DNA from: Lustribacter sp965277075
GTDB taxonomy: Bacteria; Vulcanimicrobiota; Vulcanimicrobiia; Vulcanimicrobiales; Vulcanimicrobiaceae
Assembly (NCBI GenBank): GCA_965277075.1
Contig: OZ255707.1
Coordinates: 2,480,001 to 2,544,000 of the forward strand
Length of the DNA stretch: 64,000 nt
Direction: 5' to 3'
In this document: piece after piece, positions 17,135 to 25,696 of the stretch
Layout of the letters: every line of letters starts with the position of its first letter
Position numbering within the stretch: position 1 is the stretch's first letter
Notes under the pieces: generated by a model
The model's database searches: none
Told to the model about the DNA's origin: nothing
The model's input: the letters and a program-made list of their open reading frames with translations, nothing else
Program-made: the position numbers and the translations under genes

Positions 17135-18600
17135 CGCAGCGCTGCCGCGACGAGCGTTGCGTACCGTTCGAACGCGGCCGTGTAGGCCGGCGCCGTCGTC
17201 CGGTCCGGCTCCAACGGCGGGTCGTAGCCGACGGCCTGGGCGGTCGCAACCGCGTCGTCGATGGCGCCGACGGCTTCTGCCGCGACGAGCGCCGCTGCAA
17301 GTGCAGCAGCTTCTTCCTCGTGCGGCGCAACGGCGGCAACCGCGAAAATGTCGGCGAGCAGTGCGCGGACGAGTGCGCCTTTCGTGAGTCCGCCGGATAC
17401 GATGAGCCGCCGCGCGACGCCGAGCTGTTCGCGCACGATGGCGTAGACGGCGAACACGCCGAAGACGACGCCCTCGAACGCCGCGCGTAACACTGCGCGC
17501 CGATCGTGCGCGAGTTCGAGCCCGGCGATCGATCCGCGCAGCGATGCGTTCCAATACGGCGCGCGCTCGCCGGAGAGAAAGGGCAAGACGGTACAACCCG
17601 CCGCGCCCGCTTCACTCTGCGCCGCCAAGGCGATCGCGCACCCGAACCGCTCGGACTTCGGTACGTCCTCGAGGATGAGCGCGAAGAGCCAGTCGAGCGA
17701 TGCGCCGGCACTGCTCGTGGGACCGCCGACGATGAATCGCCGGTCGTCCGCGCAATACGAAAAGGTGCGCGCGGTGCCGTCGAGCATCGGGGCGGCGGCG
17801 AGCACGCGGACGGCGCCGCTCGTCCCGAGCGTGACGGCGACGTCGTGCGCACCGGCACCGCTACCGATCGTCGCGAGCGCGCCGTCGCTTGACGCAAGGA
17901 CCAGGACGGTCGCGGCGCCCATGCCGAGCGCCTCGCATATCTCCACGCGCAGCTTGACCGACGTAGTGGGCTTGGCCGGCGTCGAGAGATGCGCACCATC
18001 GATCCCCGCGAGCGCGAGCGCGCGCGCATCCCACTCGTGCGACGCGAACGCAAACATGCCGGTTGCCGCGGCGATTCCCCAATCGACGAGCCACTCGCCG
18101 GTCCAACGGTATACCAACAGCTCTTTGATACCGACGAAGCGATGCGTGCGTGCGACGAGTGCCGCATCGTTGTCGACGAGCCAGCGTAGTTTCGCGAGCG
18201 GCAACATCGGATGCATCGGCGCGCCGGTCCGGGTGTAGAGTTCGGCGGCGGTGCCGTCGGCGCGCCACGAGTCCGCGATTGTCGTGCTGCGCCGGTCCAT
18301 CCAGGTGATTGCGCGCGAGAGCGGCAGACCGCGCTCGTCGACGCACACGACTCCGTGCATCGCGCTCGAGAAACCCACGCCGGCGATCTCGCCGCGCTCG
18401 CGCACACGGCCGATGACGTCGCTCACGACGCGTAACGTCGCAGCGTAGACGGACTCGACGTCTTGCTCGACCTGCAGCGGCGCGGGCGTCACGAGTCCGT
18501 ACGATTCGGCCCCGAACGCCATGCGCATGCCGGCCGCCGTCACGGCGAGAACCTTCACCGCGCTCGTGCCGAGATCGACGCCGATGAAGATGCGTTCCAC
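17131..18600 (-). CDS. gntK: FGGY-family carbohydrate kinase, gluconokinase-like
   Basis: 489 residues, GTG start. Phosphorylates a sugar or sugar acid with ATP. N-terminal GVDLGTSAVKVLAV (phosphate loop), GVGFSSAMHGVV, then TWMDRRS, and TGAPMHPMLPLAKLRW, a segment characteristic of FGGY gluconokinases. The C-terminal half has VTLGTSGAVRVL and LSGERAPYWNASLRG, and ends with VSGGLTKGALVRALLADIF. The adjacent MFS permease belongs to the sugar-acid type, supporting gluconate or a related aldonate as substrate, but xylulose or glycerol kinase activity is not excluded. Confidence 0.8.
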   Translation of the reverse strand: MERIFIGVDLGTSAVKVLAVTAAGMRMAFGAESYGLVTPAPLQVEQDVESVYAATLRVVSDVIGRVRERGEIAGVGFSSAMHGVVCVDERGLPLSRAITWMDRRSTTIADSWRADGTAAELYTRTGAPMHPMLPLAKLRWLVDNDAALVARTHRFVGIKELLVYRWTGEWLVDWGIAAATGMFAFASHEWDARALALAGIDGAHLSTPAKPTTSVKLRVEICEALGMGAATVLVLASSDGALATIGSGAGAHDVAVTLGTSGAVRVLAAAPMLDGTARTFSYCADDRRFIVGGPTSSAGASLDWLFALILEDVPKSERFGCAIALAAQSEAGAAGCTVLPFLSGERAPYWNASLRGSIAGLELAHDRRAVLRAAFEGVVFGVFAVYAIVREQLGVARRLIVSGGLTKGALVRALLADIFAVAAVAPHEEEAAALAAALVAAEAVGAIDDAVATAQAVGYDPPLEPDRTTAPAYTAAFERYATLVAAALR

Positions 18601-18603
18601 CGT

Positions 18604-19905
18604 CTACCCAGGCTCGGGAATCGGCTCGATGCGCCCCAGGACGAAGACGTAACTGCAGATGCCGACGGCGAGCACGATCGCGGCGACGACGAAGACGGTC
18701 GTGAAGCTTCCCGTCGCCGCGACGACGTAGCCCGCCGCGATCGGCGCGACGATCGCCATGATGTTGTTCGCAAAATTCATGATCGCGCCGACACTTCCGA
18801 CCGCGCCGCGCGGTGCGATGAGCGCGGGAATCGACCAGCCTACCGGCGCGGAGAACGCGAGCCCCGAAAGCGCGATCGTGATCCACACGATCGCGACGTT
18901 GGGGTCGTGCGTCGTCGTCGCACCGATTACCGAGAGGCCGAGCAGCATGCCGGCGATCAGCACCGTTTTGCGCACGCGCGTCGCATCGTAGCCGCGCCGG
19001 ATCAACGCGTCGACAAGAAATCCGCCGATGAGCAAGTCCGAGATCGCCGCGCACAGCCACGGAATCGCGCTGTAGTAGCCGCTGCGTAATACCGTCATGT
19101 GGAAGGTCTTCACCAGATAGCCGGGCAGCCACGTGAGCAGTAAATAAAACGAGTAGCCGTACGCCGCGAAACCGATGGTCAGCCCCCAGACTTTCGTTTG
19201 GCGCACGAGGTACAACAGCATCGAGCCGGCGCCGCTCGTCGCCGCGACGCCCTCGGCTTGGGCTCCGCCGTCGGTGATGTATTTGCGTTCGGCGAACGTC
19301 AGCCGCTTGTCGTCGCTCGGATTGCGATAGAAGATCGTGAACGCCGCGAAGTAGACGGCGCTCACGATGCCGGTAACGAGAAACGTCGCGCGCCACCCGT
19401 AAGCGACGAGGACGTACGCGACGATCGGCACGCCGACGGCGGTCGCGAGCTTCGCGGCCGAGTCGAAAATCGCGGTCGCGACGCCGCGCTCGTTGCGCGG
19501 GAACCAATATCCCGTTGCTTTCGCATTGATTGGAAACGCCGGCGACTCGGCGAGTCCCAAACCCAGCCGCGCGGCGAAGAGTAAACCGAAGCCGCTCACC
19601 GCGGCGGTGAGCAGCGAAAAGACGCTCCACAGCGCGCTCGAAATGCGACCGAGCCGCGTTACACCGAAACGATCGAGGACGAGTCCGACCGGAATCTGTG
19701 CGAGCGCGTACGTCCACGCGTAGCCGCTCAGGAGGTATCCGAACGCGATGTCGTCGAGCCCGAAATCACGCCGCAGGTCGGGGCCGGCGACCGTCAAGTT
19801 TACGCGATCGAAGTAATTGACGAGGATGCCGAAACCGAGCAAGACGGCGATTCCCCAGCGCAGGTTGGTTACGCGTTCCGCCGGCGCGATAATGCTTCGC
19901 TGCAA
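18604..19905 (-). CDS. MFS permease, anion:cation symporter (sugar-acid type)
   Basis: 433 residues, twelve membrane helices. TTG start (19903-19905) with a strong SD, GGAGGA, about 7 bases upstream. FGILVNYFDRVNLTVAGPDL is the ACS-family helix-1 signature (glucarate, galactonate and hexuronate transporters), and LGLGLAESPAFPINAKATGYW matches the loop before helix 5. First gene of the reverse operon; stop is 3 bases before the kinase start. Proposed role: proton-coupled uptake of an aldonate or aldarate that the kinase then phosphorylates. Confidence 0.85.
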   Translation of the reverse strand: MQRSIIAPAERVTNLRWGIAVLLGFGILVNYFDRVNLTVAGPDLRRDFGLDDIAFGYLLSGYAWTYALAQIPVGLVLDRFGVTRLGRISSALWSVFSLLTAAVSGFGLLFAARLGLGLAESPAFPINAKATGYWFPRNERGVATAIFDSAAKLATAVGVPIVAYVLVAYGWRATFLVTGIVSAVYFAAFTIFYRNPSDDKRLTFAERKYITDGGAQAEGVAATSGAGSMLLYLVRQTKVWGLTIGFAAYGYSFYLLLTWLPGYLVKTFHMTVLRSGYYSAIPWLCAAISDLLIGGFLVDALIRRGYDATRVRKTVLIAGMLLGLSVIGATTTHDPNVAIVWITIALSGLAFSAPVGWSIPALIAPRGAVGSVGAIMNFANNIMAIVAPIAAGYVVAATGSFTTVFVVAAIVLAVGICSYVFVLGRIEPIPEPG

Positions 19906-19988
19906 TCAAAATCCTCCGTTTCGCTGCTCGGTGTCCCTCGGTACAGCGCACGTAAGAATTGTCCCGCGTCCGCGCGAAGGAGGCAAGA

Positions 19989-20249
19989 ATGAAACGTGGT
20001 CCCGGAAGTTCGGCATGGTACCCACTCTTGGGCGTCGTCGTGCAGATGGCCGCACTCGGCCTGTGCTCGTGGGCGATGGCCTCGGCGCGTCATCGCGGTC
20101 GCGAACTCCCCGGCGGCACAGCGCCGGCCGCTCCTCCTATGCCGCCCGGTGCCCCTCCGTCGCCGCCCTTCCAAGCTGCGCAGCCCGCGTGGTCGCCCGG
20201 CGCCCCGCCGCCGCCGACGGGTACCGTTCCGCCGCCGCCCGCATCGTGA
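19989..20249 (+). CDS. Small membrane-anchored Pro-rich protein
   Basis: 86 residues, ATG with a strong AAGGAGG SD 6 bases upstream. N-terminal hydrophobic helix (about 10-29, PLLGVVVQMAALGLCSWAMA) followed by a Pro/Ala/Gly-rich tail with repeated PPPP-type blocks to the C-terminus. Not recognised; topology suggests a single-pass inner membrane protein with an extended linker. Its stop overlaps the murA GTG (GTGA), so it is translationally coupled to murA. Confidence 0.65.
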   Translation: MKRGPGSSAWYPLLGVVVQMAALGLCSWAMASARHRGRELPGGTAPAAPPMPPGAPPSPPFQAAQPAWSPGAPPPPTGTVPPPPAS

Positions 20250-21595
20250 ACGTCCTCGACCGGCTCGATACGACGCTGCGCTGCCGCGGCGGACTGCGCC
20301 TCGAAGGCAGTTTAGAAACGCACGGCGCGAAAAACGCCGCGTTGCCGATCATGGCGGCGACGATTCTCACCGGCGAGAAAGTAACGCTGCATCGCGTCCC
20401 CCGTATCACCGACGTTTCGGTGATGTGGTCGTTGCTCGAGTCGCTCGGCGCGCGCGTCTCGCTCGACGCGCCCAACACGATCACGATCGATGCGAGCAAC
20501 GTCAATACGCACCGCGCACCGTACGCGCTCGTGCGCAAGCTCGCAGCGTCGTTCGACCTGTGCGGTCCACTACTCGGCCGGTTCGGGCGGGCCGAAGTTC
20601 CGTTGCCCGGCGGCTGTATCTTGGGAACGCGCGCAACCGACATGCACGAAGCGGCGTTTCGCGCGCTCGGGGCGAGCGTCACCGTATCGCACGGATTTCT
20701 GATCGCCGAAGCCGAGCAGGCGCGCCTCTCCGGCGGCGCGATGCTCTTCCGCACGCCGAGCGTTGGCGCGACGAAGAACGCGATGCTCGCCGCGGTGATG
20801 GCCGACGGCACGACGACCATCGGCAACGCGGCGATGGAACCGGAAGTCGTCGACCTCGCGAACTTCCTCGTCGCGATGGGCGCGAAGATCGCCGGGATGG
20901 GAACGGACACGATCGTGATCGACGGCGTGCGCACGATGCACGGCGGCGAATACGAGATCATCCCCGACCGGATCGCGACGGGAACGATTTTGCTCGCCGG
21001 TGCGATTACGCGCGGCGACGTCACCGTCAAACGGTGCCGTCCGACCGACCTTGCGGCGTTGCGCGTGAAGCTCGACGAATGCGGCGTCGTCGTAACGAGC
21101 GGCGACGACTGGATGCGCGTGCAAGCCGACGCGTGCAAGAGCGGAACGGACATCGTCACGGCCCCGCATCCCGGCTTCCCGACCGATTTACAGCCGCAGA
21201 TGCTGACGTTTTTGTGCACGACGCCCGGCACGAGCGTGGTCGAGGAATCGATCTTCAACGCGCGTTTTTCGTACGTGAATGAACTCGTGCGCATGGGGGC
21301 CGACGTTCGCGTCGCGATGGACGGCAACACCGCCCTCGTCAAAGGCGGCGCGCAGCTCTCGGGTGCGCCGGTCGAAGCGCCCGATATTCGCGCCGGGGCC
21401 GCACTGGTGATCGCCGGCCTCGCCGCAACGGGCGAGACGGAGATCATCGGTCTCGAGTACATCGACCGCGGTTACGAGCGGCTCGAAGAGGCGCTCTCCG
21501 CGCTCGGCGCGCAGGTGCAACGCGCGAGCGGCATCATCCCCGCGATGGAGCCGCTCGGCACGTTCGAAACCAGCACCTACCCCGCGCTGCTGTAA
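20246..21595 (+). CDS. murA: UDP-N-acetylglucosamine 1-carboxyvinyltransferase
   Basis: 449 residues. First committed step of peptidoglycan synthesis: transfers enolpyruvate from PEP to UDP-GlcNAc. GTG start gives the family N-terminus with GAKNAALPIMAA (catalytic Lys29-Asn30). The PEP-loop Cys124 in PLPGGCILG is present, so the enzyme should be fosfomycin-sensitive, unlike Asp variants. SVVEESIFNARFSYVNELVRMGA and DIRAGAALVIAGLAATGETE are further signatures. Ends 5 bases before a convergent gene. murA downstream of the atp operon repeats the Bacillus order. Confidence 0.95.
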   Translation: MNVLDRLDTTLRCRGGLRLEGSLETHGAKNAALPIMAATILTGEKVTLHRVPRITDVSVMWSLLESLGARVSLDAPNTITIDASNVNTHRAPYALVRKLAASFDLCGPLLGRFGRAEVPLPGGCILGTRATDMHEAAFRALGASVTVSHGFLIAEAEQARLSGGAMLFRTPSVGATKNAMLAAVMADGTTTIGNAAMEPEVVDLANFLVAMGAKIAGMGTDTIVIDGVRTMHGGEYEIIPDRIATGTILLAGAITRGDVTVKRCRPTDLAALRVKLDECGVVVTSGDDWMRVQADACKSGTDIVTAPHPGFPTDLQPQMLTFLCTTPGTSVVEESIFNARFSYVNELVRMGADVRVAMDGNTALVKGGAQLSGAPVEAPDIRAGAALVIAGLAATGETEIIGLEYIDRGYERLEEALSALGAQVQRASGIIPAMEPLGTFETSTYPALL

Positions 21596-21600
21596 ACGCG

Positions 21601-22545
21601 CTACCGCGCTTCGACGGCGACCAGATCGACAGCCGGAAACGCCGTCTTCAGCGTGCCGTACTTGGCCGTGGCGTCGATGAGGGGCTGCATGAGCGAGGGG
21701 TCGAGTTTCTCACCGTACGTCGTTCGCTTCATCGTTGGTTCGACGACGATCTTGGTTGCCTTATTGAGAATGAGCGCGGACTGTGTCCGATTCTTGTTCG
21801 CCCACGTGGCCGTTGCGAGCATCGCCTTTTGGAAGCGTTTCACGACGTCCGGATGCGCCTTCGCCCACGCGCCGGTACAGAACCACGCGCCGATGAGAAA
21901 CGTCGGCGCGATACCGTCGTAGGCGTTGCCGAGAACCCGGTTGCCGTGCGCGAGCGCATCGCTGAGCACGGGCTCGGCGATCAGCGCCGCGTCGACGCGG
22001 CCGGTGCCGAGCGCCGCGAGCATGTCCGGAAAGGGCATGTCGGTCCACTTGTAGGTCGCAACGTCGCCGCCGTTTTTGTCCAGCCACGCCTCCGGTCCGA
22101 TTTGCGAGATATTCTGCAGCCCGTTACACGCGATGATCTTGCCGTTGAGGTCCTTCGCCGTTTTATACGACGACGTTTTCGACACGACGATCGCCGAAGT
22201 CGGTTCCTTGCTGGAATACACGCCGGCCGGCGCGATGACGACCACGTCCAGGCCCCGCTGGTGCGCGAGCGCGAGTGACACGACGTTCGACTGCGCGATG
22301 TCGATCGCGCCGCCGAGGACCGCCGACGTGATGGCCGCGCCGTTCGAAATGATCTGCGTGTCAGCCTCGAGGCCGGCGGCTTTGAAAAAGCCCTGGTCCG
22401 AGGCGTAAAACGGCTGCGCGCCGATGTCGGTCGGCGTCGTCGCCACCTTGATGCCGGTGAGGCTCTGCGCGAACACCGGTTGCGAAACAAACGGTACCGC
22501 TGCGGCAGATCCCAGCAGCGTAAGCAGACGGCTACGATTTATCAA
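21601..22545 (-). CDS. Periplasmic substrate-binding protein, NMT1/THI5-like (orphan)
   Basis: About 314 residues. Best start is TTG at 22545: SD AAGGAG lies 6 bases before it and the product begins with a classical signal peptide (NRSRLLTLLGSAAAVPFV, cleavage near VFAQS). A TTG at 22566 would add seven residues and use no SD. Mature domain is a NitT/TauT/SsuA-type binding fold: GAQPFYASDQGFFKAAGLE, NGAAITSAVLGGAIDIAQSN, FPDMLAALGTGRVDAALIAE. No permease or ATPase gene is adjacent. Paralogous to the protein starting at 63248. Ligand unknown (aliphatic sulfonate, pyrimidine or similar). Confidence 0.85.
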   Translation of the reverse strand: MINRSRLLTLLGSAAAVPFVSQPVFAQSLTGIKVATTPTDIGAQPFYASDQGFFKAAGLEADTQIISNGAAITSAVLGGAIDIAQSNVVSLALAHQRGLDVVVIAPAGVYSSKEPTSAIVVSKTSSYKTAKDLNGKIIACNGLQNISQIGPEAWLDKNGGDVATYKWTDMPFPDMLAALGTGRVDAALIAEPVLSDALAHGNRVLGNAYDGIAPTFLIGAWFCTGAWAKAHPDVVKRFQKAMLATATWANKNRTQSALILNKATKIVVEPTMKRTTYGEKLDPSLMQPLIDATAKYGTLKTAFPAVDLVAVEAR

Positions 22546-22644
22546 GAGATGCTCCTTGTCAGCCAAAGCGTTGTCGCGTGCGTTCCATCAGGATTTCGTG
22601 CGCTCCGCCCGAACGAGATAGATAGCCGTCGCACTGCGGCAGCT

Positions 22645-23682
22645 TTGAGTTTTCAGTCGGGAGTCACGGCCATCGATATCGGAATCGACTTAGGAACCGC
22701 CAACGTTCTCGTCTACGTACGCGGGAAGGGAATCGTTCTGCGCGAGCCGTCCGTCGTCGCCAAAGACGTCCGCTCGAACAAGACGCTCGCAGTCGGTGAA
22801 GAGGCTCGTCAGATGCTCGGGCGCACGCCGAGCAATATCCAAGCGATCCGTCCGCTCCGCGACGGCGTCATCGCCGACTTCGAAGTGACCGAAGCGATGC
22901 TCAACTACTTCATCAAGAAGGTAACCAAGCAGCGTTCGTTTCTCTCGGCGTTGTTCCGCCCAAAGCCGTCGGTGATCATTTGCGTGCCGGCCGAGATCAC
23001 GTCGGTGGAAGAGCGCGCGGTGCGCGATGCGGCAAAACTCGCCGGAGCGAAATCGGTCGAAATCATCGAGGAGCCGATGGCGGCGGCAATCGGAGCCGGT
23101 TTGCCGATCGATGGACCCTCCGGCAACATGGTCGTGGATATCGGCGGCGGGACGACCGATGTGGCGGTGATTTCGCTCGGCGGTATCGTCGTTTCGCAGT
23201 CGATTCGTGTTGCCGGCAACAAGCTCGATGAAGCGATCATCCGGCACATCCGACGGGTGTACAACCTGATGATCGGCGAGCGGACCGCCGAAGAGATCAA
23301 AGTGAAAATCGGTTCGGCGCACCGGCTCGAACAAGAGTTGGCGATGGAAATTCGTGGCCGCGACTTGATCAACGGTTTGCCGAAGACCGTGAAGATCACG
23401 AGCGAAGAAGTACGCGAAGCGCTCTCCGAGCCCGTCCAAGCCATCGTCGAAGCGGTCAAATCGGTGTTGGAGAAAACACCACCCGAGCTTGCCGCCGACA
23501 TCATCGACCGCGGCGTGATCCTTACCGGCGGCGGCGCGCTACTGCGCGGGCTCGACGTATTGCTCGGCGAGGTCACGGGCATTCCGGTGATCGTCGCCGA
23601 CGACCCGATGTCGTGCGTCGCGATCGGCACCGGCCAACGCGCGGGTTTTCACCACAACCATCATTTGAACGGCGCCGGCTAA
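22645..23682 (+). CDS. mreB: Rod-shape determining protein MreB/Mbl
   Basis: 345 residues from TTG 22645, the most plausible start because the family begins shortly before DIGIDLGTANVLVYVRGKG. Actin-like ATPase that guides the elongasome. Motifs: phosphate-1 GIDLGTAN, PLRDGVIADFEVTEAML, phosphate-2 VVDIGGGTTDVAVISL, adenosine site GVILTGGGALLRGL. SD is weak. The C-terminus has an unusual His/Asn tail (GFHHNHHLNGAG). Divergent from the binding-protein gene over about 100 bases; followed 2 bases later by an LptA-like gene. Confidence 0.92.
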   Translation: MSFQSGVTAIDIGIDLGTANVLVYVRGKGIVLREPSVVAKDVRSNKTLAVGEEARQMLGRTPSNIQAIRPLRDGVIADFEVTEAMLNYFIKKVTKQRSFLSALFRPKPSVIICVPAEITSVEERAVRDAAKLAGAKSVEIIEEPMAAAIGAGLPIDGPSGNMVVDIGGGTTDVAVISLGGIVVSQSIRVAGNKLDEAIIRHIRRVYNLMIGERTAEEIKVKIGSAHRLEQELAMEIRGRDLINGLPKTVKITSEEVREALSEPVQAIVEAVKSVLEKTPPELAADIIDRGVILTGGGALLRGLDVLLGEVTGIPVIVADDPMSCVAIGTGQRAGFHHNHHLNGAG

Positions 23683-23684
23683 CG

Positions 23685-24329
23685 ATGTGGCCACCGGCCG
23701 TCCGTTCGTGTCTGCTTGCGGCGGCACTTCTCGCGAGCGTTGCCGCGGCACCGATCGGGCCTGGATCGGGACTCGAGATGAACGGGTATCAAATCGTCAC
23801 CGACCAAACGAATTGGAACCTGAACTCCGGCGATTTCGTGATGCCGAAAGAAGTCAAGGTGATCCGGCCCGGGAGCGACGCACGCGGCGATCACGCGAAG
23901 GGCAACACCAAGCTCGGCACGGCGACGTTGATCGGCAACGTCGTGATCCATGACGACGGCGGCGCACCGGAAGCGAAAGAAGCGGGCCAAGATTACAACG
24001 GCCCCTCGACGATCACGTGCGACAACTTGACACTCGATTCGAAGAGCAAAGCCTACGATGCGCAGGGCAACGTGCATTTCACGCAAGGTCAGCGAACCGC
24101 GACCGCCGAGCGCGGCGTTCTCAATCAAATCGCGCACACGCTGCACCTCGAAGGGAGCGTTCAACTCACCGAGGGCGGTTCGTCGATGAAGGCCAACGTC
24201 GTCGATTACAATTTGCAAACGCGCGACGTCGTCGCTTCGGGCGCACCGATGGTCATTCGGCAGCCGATTCCACCGCAAGCGCCGGCACCGGCCGCGTCGG
24301 CGAAGGCGAAAGCGAAAAACAAGAAATAG
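23685..24329 (+). CDS. OstA/LptA-like periplasmic protein
   Basis: 214 residues. N-terminal signal peptide (RSCLLAAALLASVAAAPIG) and then a beta-jellyroll-type repeat region: LGTATLIGNVVIHDDGG, STITCDNLTLDSKSKAYDAQ, GNVHFTQGQRTATAERG, HTLHLEGSVQLTEGGSSMKA. This pattern is the OstA/LptA domain that ferries lipopolysaccharide across the periplasm, so it is evidence for a diderm envelope. The C-terminus is a Pro/Ala tail ending in a Lys-rich patch. Follows mreB after 2 bases and overlaps rarA by one base. True LPS transport is inferred. Confidence 0.75.
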   Translation: MWPPAVRSCLLAAALLASVAAAPIGPGSGLEMNGYQIVTDQTNWNLNSGDFVMPKEVKVIRPGSDARGDHAKGNTKLGTATLIGNVVIHDDGGAPEAKEAGQDYNGPSTITCDNLTLDSKSKAYDAQGNVHFTQGQRTATAERGVLNQIAHTLHLEGSVQLTEGGSSMKANVVDYNLQTRDVVASGAPMVIRQPIPPQAPAPAASAKAKAKNKK

Positions 24330-25696
24330 TGCTGGGGCTCTTCGAGTCCTCGGGCGGCGGTCAGGTGCGCGAACCGCTCGCGGCGCGAATGCGGCCGCGA
24401 ACGCTCGACGAGTTCGTGGGTCAGGAGCAAATCGTCGGCCCGGGCCGCGCATTACGTCGCGCGATCGAAACGGATCAGCTGCCGTCGATGATCCTGTGGG
24501 GGCCGCCGGGGACGGGAAAAACGACCCTCGCGCAGGTGATCGCGCAAACGTCCGGCGCGAACTTCCAAGGTCTCTCGGCCGTGAGTGCGGGGGTCGCCGA
24601 TCTGCGGCGCGTGGTGGCCGACGCTGCGAAACTCAAGCGCGTCGGTACGCGCACGGTGCTCTTCATCGACGAAATCCATCGCTTCAACAAAGCGCAACAG
24701 GACGCGGTGTTGCCGTACGTCGAGGACGGTACGGTCACCCTGATCGGCGCGACGACCGAAAATCCGTCCTTCGAGGTGAACTCGGCGCTGCTCTCGCGTT
24801 CGCGCGTTTTCGTCTTGCAAGCGCTGGGTGACGACGACATTCGCACGATTCTCGAGCGCGCGCTTCACGACGTCGAACGCGGTTTGGGTGCGGAGGGCGT
24901 CGAGATGTTACCGGCCGCGATGGACGCGTTGGTCAATCTCGCGAACGGCGATGCGCGCGTTGCGCTCGGTACGCTCGAGTTTGCGGCCGCGGCCGCACCG
25001 CGCGAAGGCGACGGTCATCCGCGGATCGATACGGCGACAATCGCCGATGCGTTGCAGAAGCGCGCACGCACGTACGACAAGGGCGGGGACGCGCACTACG
25101 ATACGATCAGCGCGTTCATCAAAACCGTTCGCGGCAGCGATCCTGACGCGGCGATCTATTATCTCGCGCGCATGATCGAGAGCGGCGAGGATCCGCTCTT
25201 CATCGCGCGGCGGCTCGTCATCCTCGCGAGTGAGGACATCGGTTTGGCGGACCGGCACGCGCTGCCGCTGGCAATCGCAGCGCAGCAGAGCGTCCACTTC
25301 ATCGGCATGCCCGAAGGCTTTTATCCGCTCGCCCACGCGACGCTCTATCTCGCGACGGCGCCGAAGAGCAATACGGTAGGCCGCGCTTACGGCGCGGCGT
25401 TCGCCGACGTCGAAGCGACGCGCAACGATCCGGTGCCGCTGCATCTGCGCAACGCGCCGACCAAGTTGATGAAGAACCTGGGCTTCGGGAGCGGTTACCG
25501 CTATGCACACGACGACTACGCGTCGATGGAAGCGACGGGCGACGGTCCCCCGCCGGTCATTTTGCAAACGAATCTGCCGGAGGCGCTCGCACAACGGGCA
25601 TACTTCCAACCGACGCAACAGGGCGATGAGGAGCGACTGCGCGCGTGGATCGACGCGCGGCGCGGAGCACCCGAGGAGGATCCGTTCGGCACATGA
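24329..25696 (+). CDS. rarA: Replication-associated recombination ATPase RarA/MgsA
   Basis: 455 residues, GTG start overlapping the previous stop by one base; the start is supported by the family N-terminal pattern PLAARMRPRTLDEFVGQE. AAA+ ATPase of the clamp-loader clade acting at stalled forks. Walker A WGPPGTGKTTLAQ (about 56-68), Walker B LFIDEIHRFNKAQQDA (about 111-126), sensor-1 LIGATTENPSFEVN. The C-terminal MgsA_C domain includes EDIGLADRHALPLA and FIGMPEGFYPLAHATLYLA. Overlaps the cysteine desulfurase by 4 bases. Confidence 0.93.
   Translation: MLGLFESSGGGQVREPLAARMRPRTLDEFVGQEQIVGPGRALRRAIETDQLPSMILWGPPGTGKTTLAQVIAQTSGANFQGLSAVSAGVADLRRVVADAAKLKRVGTRTVLFIDEIHRFNKAQQDAVLPYVEDGTVTLIGATTENPSFEVNSALLSRSRVFVLQALGDDDIRTILERALHDVERGLGAEGVEMLPAAMDALVNLANGDARVALGTLEFAAAAAPREGDGHPRIDTATIADALQKRARTYDKGGDAHYDTISAFIKTVRGSDPDAAIYYLARMIESGEDPLFIARRLVILASEDIGLADRHALPLAIAAQQSVHFIGMPEGFYPLAHATLYLATAPKSNTVGRAYGAAFADVEATRNDPVPLHLRNAPTKLMKNLGFGSGYRYAHDDYASMEATGDGPPPVILQTNLPEALAQRAYFQPTQQGDEERLRAWIDARRGAPEEDPFGT

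Noticed and set aside
15384..18407. A 1007-codon minus-strand frame
   Set aside because: Only the final 265 codons (from 16181) encode a recognisable enzyme; the upstream part is out of frame over the DMT and kinase genes.
17861..19717. 618-codon minus-strand frame across kinase and MFS
   Set aside because: Arg/Asp-rich shadow without any motif; the real genes use another frame.
19918..19944. Sigma-B-like box GTTTCG-N15-CGGTAC ahead of the Pro-rich gene
   Set aside because: Both boxes match only 4 of 6 and the spacer is at the upper limit; not distinguishable from chance.
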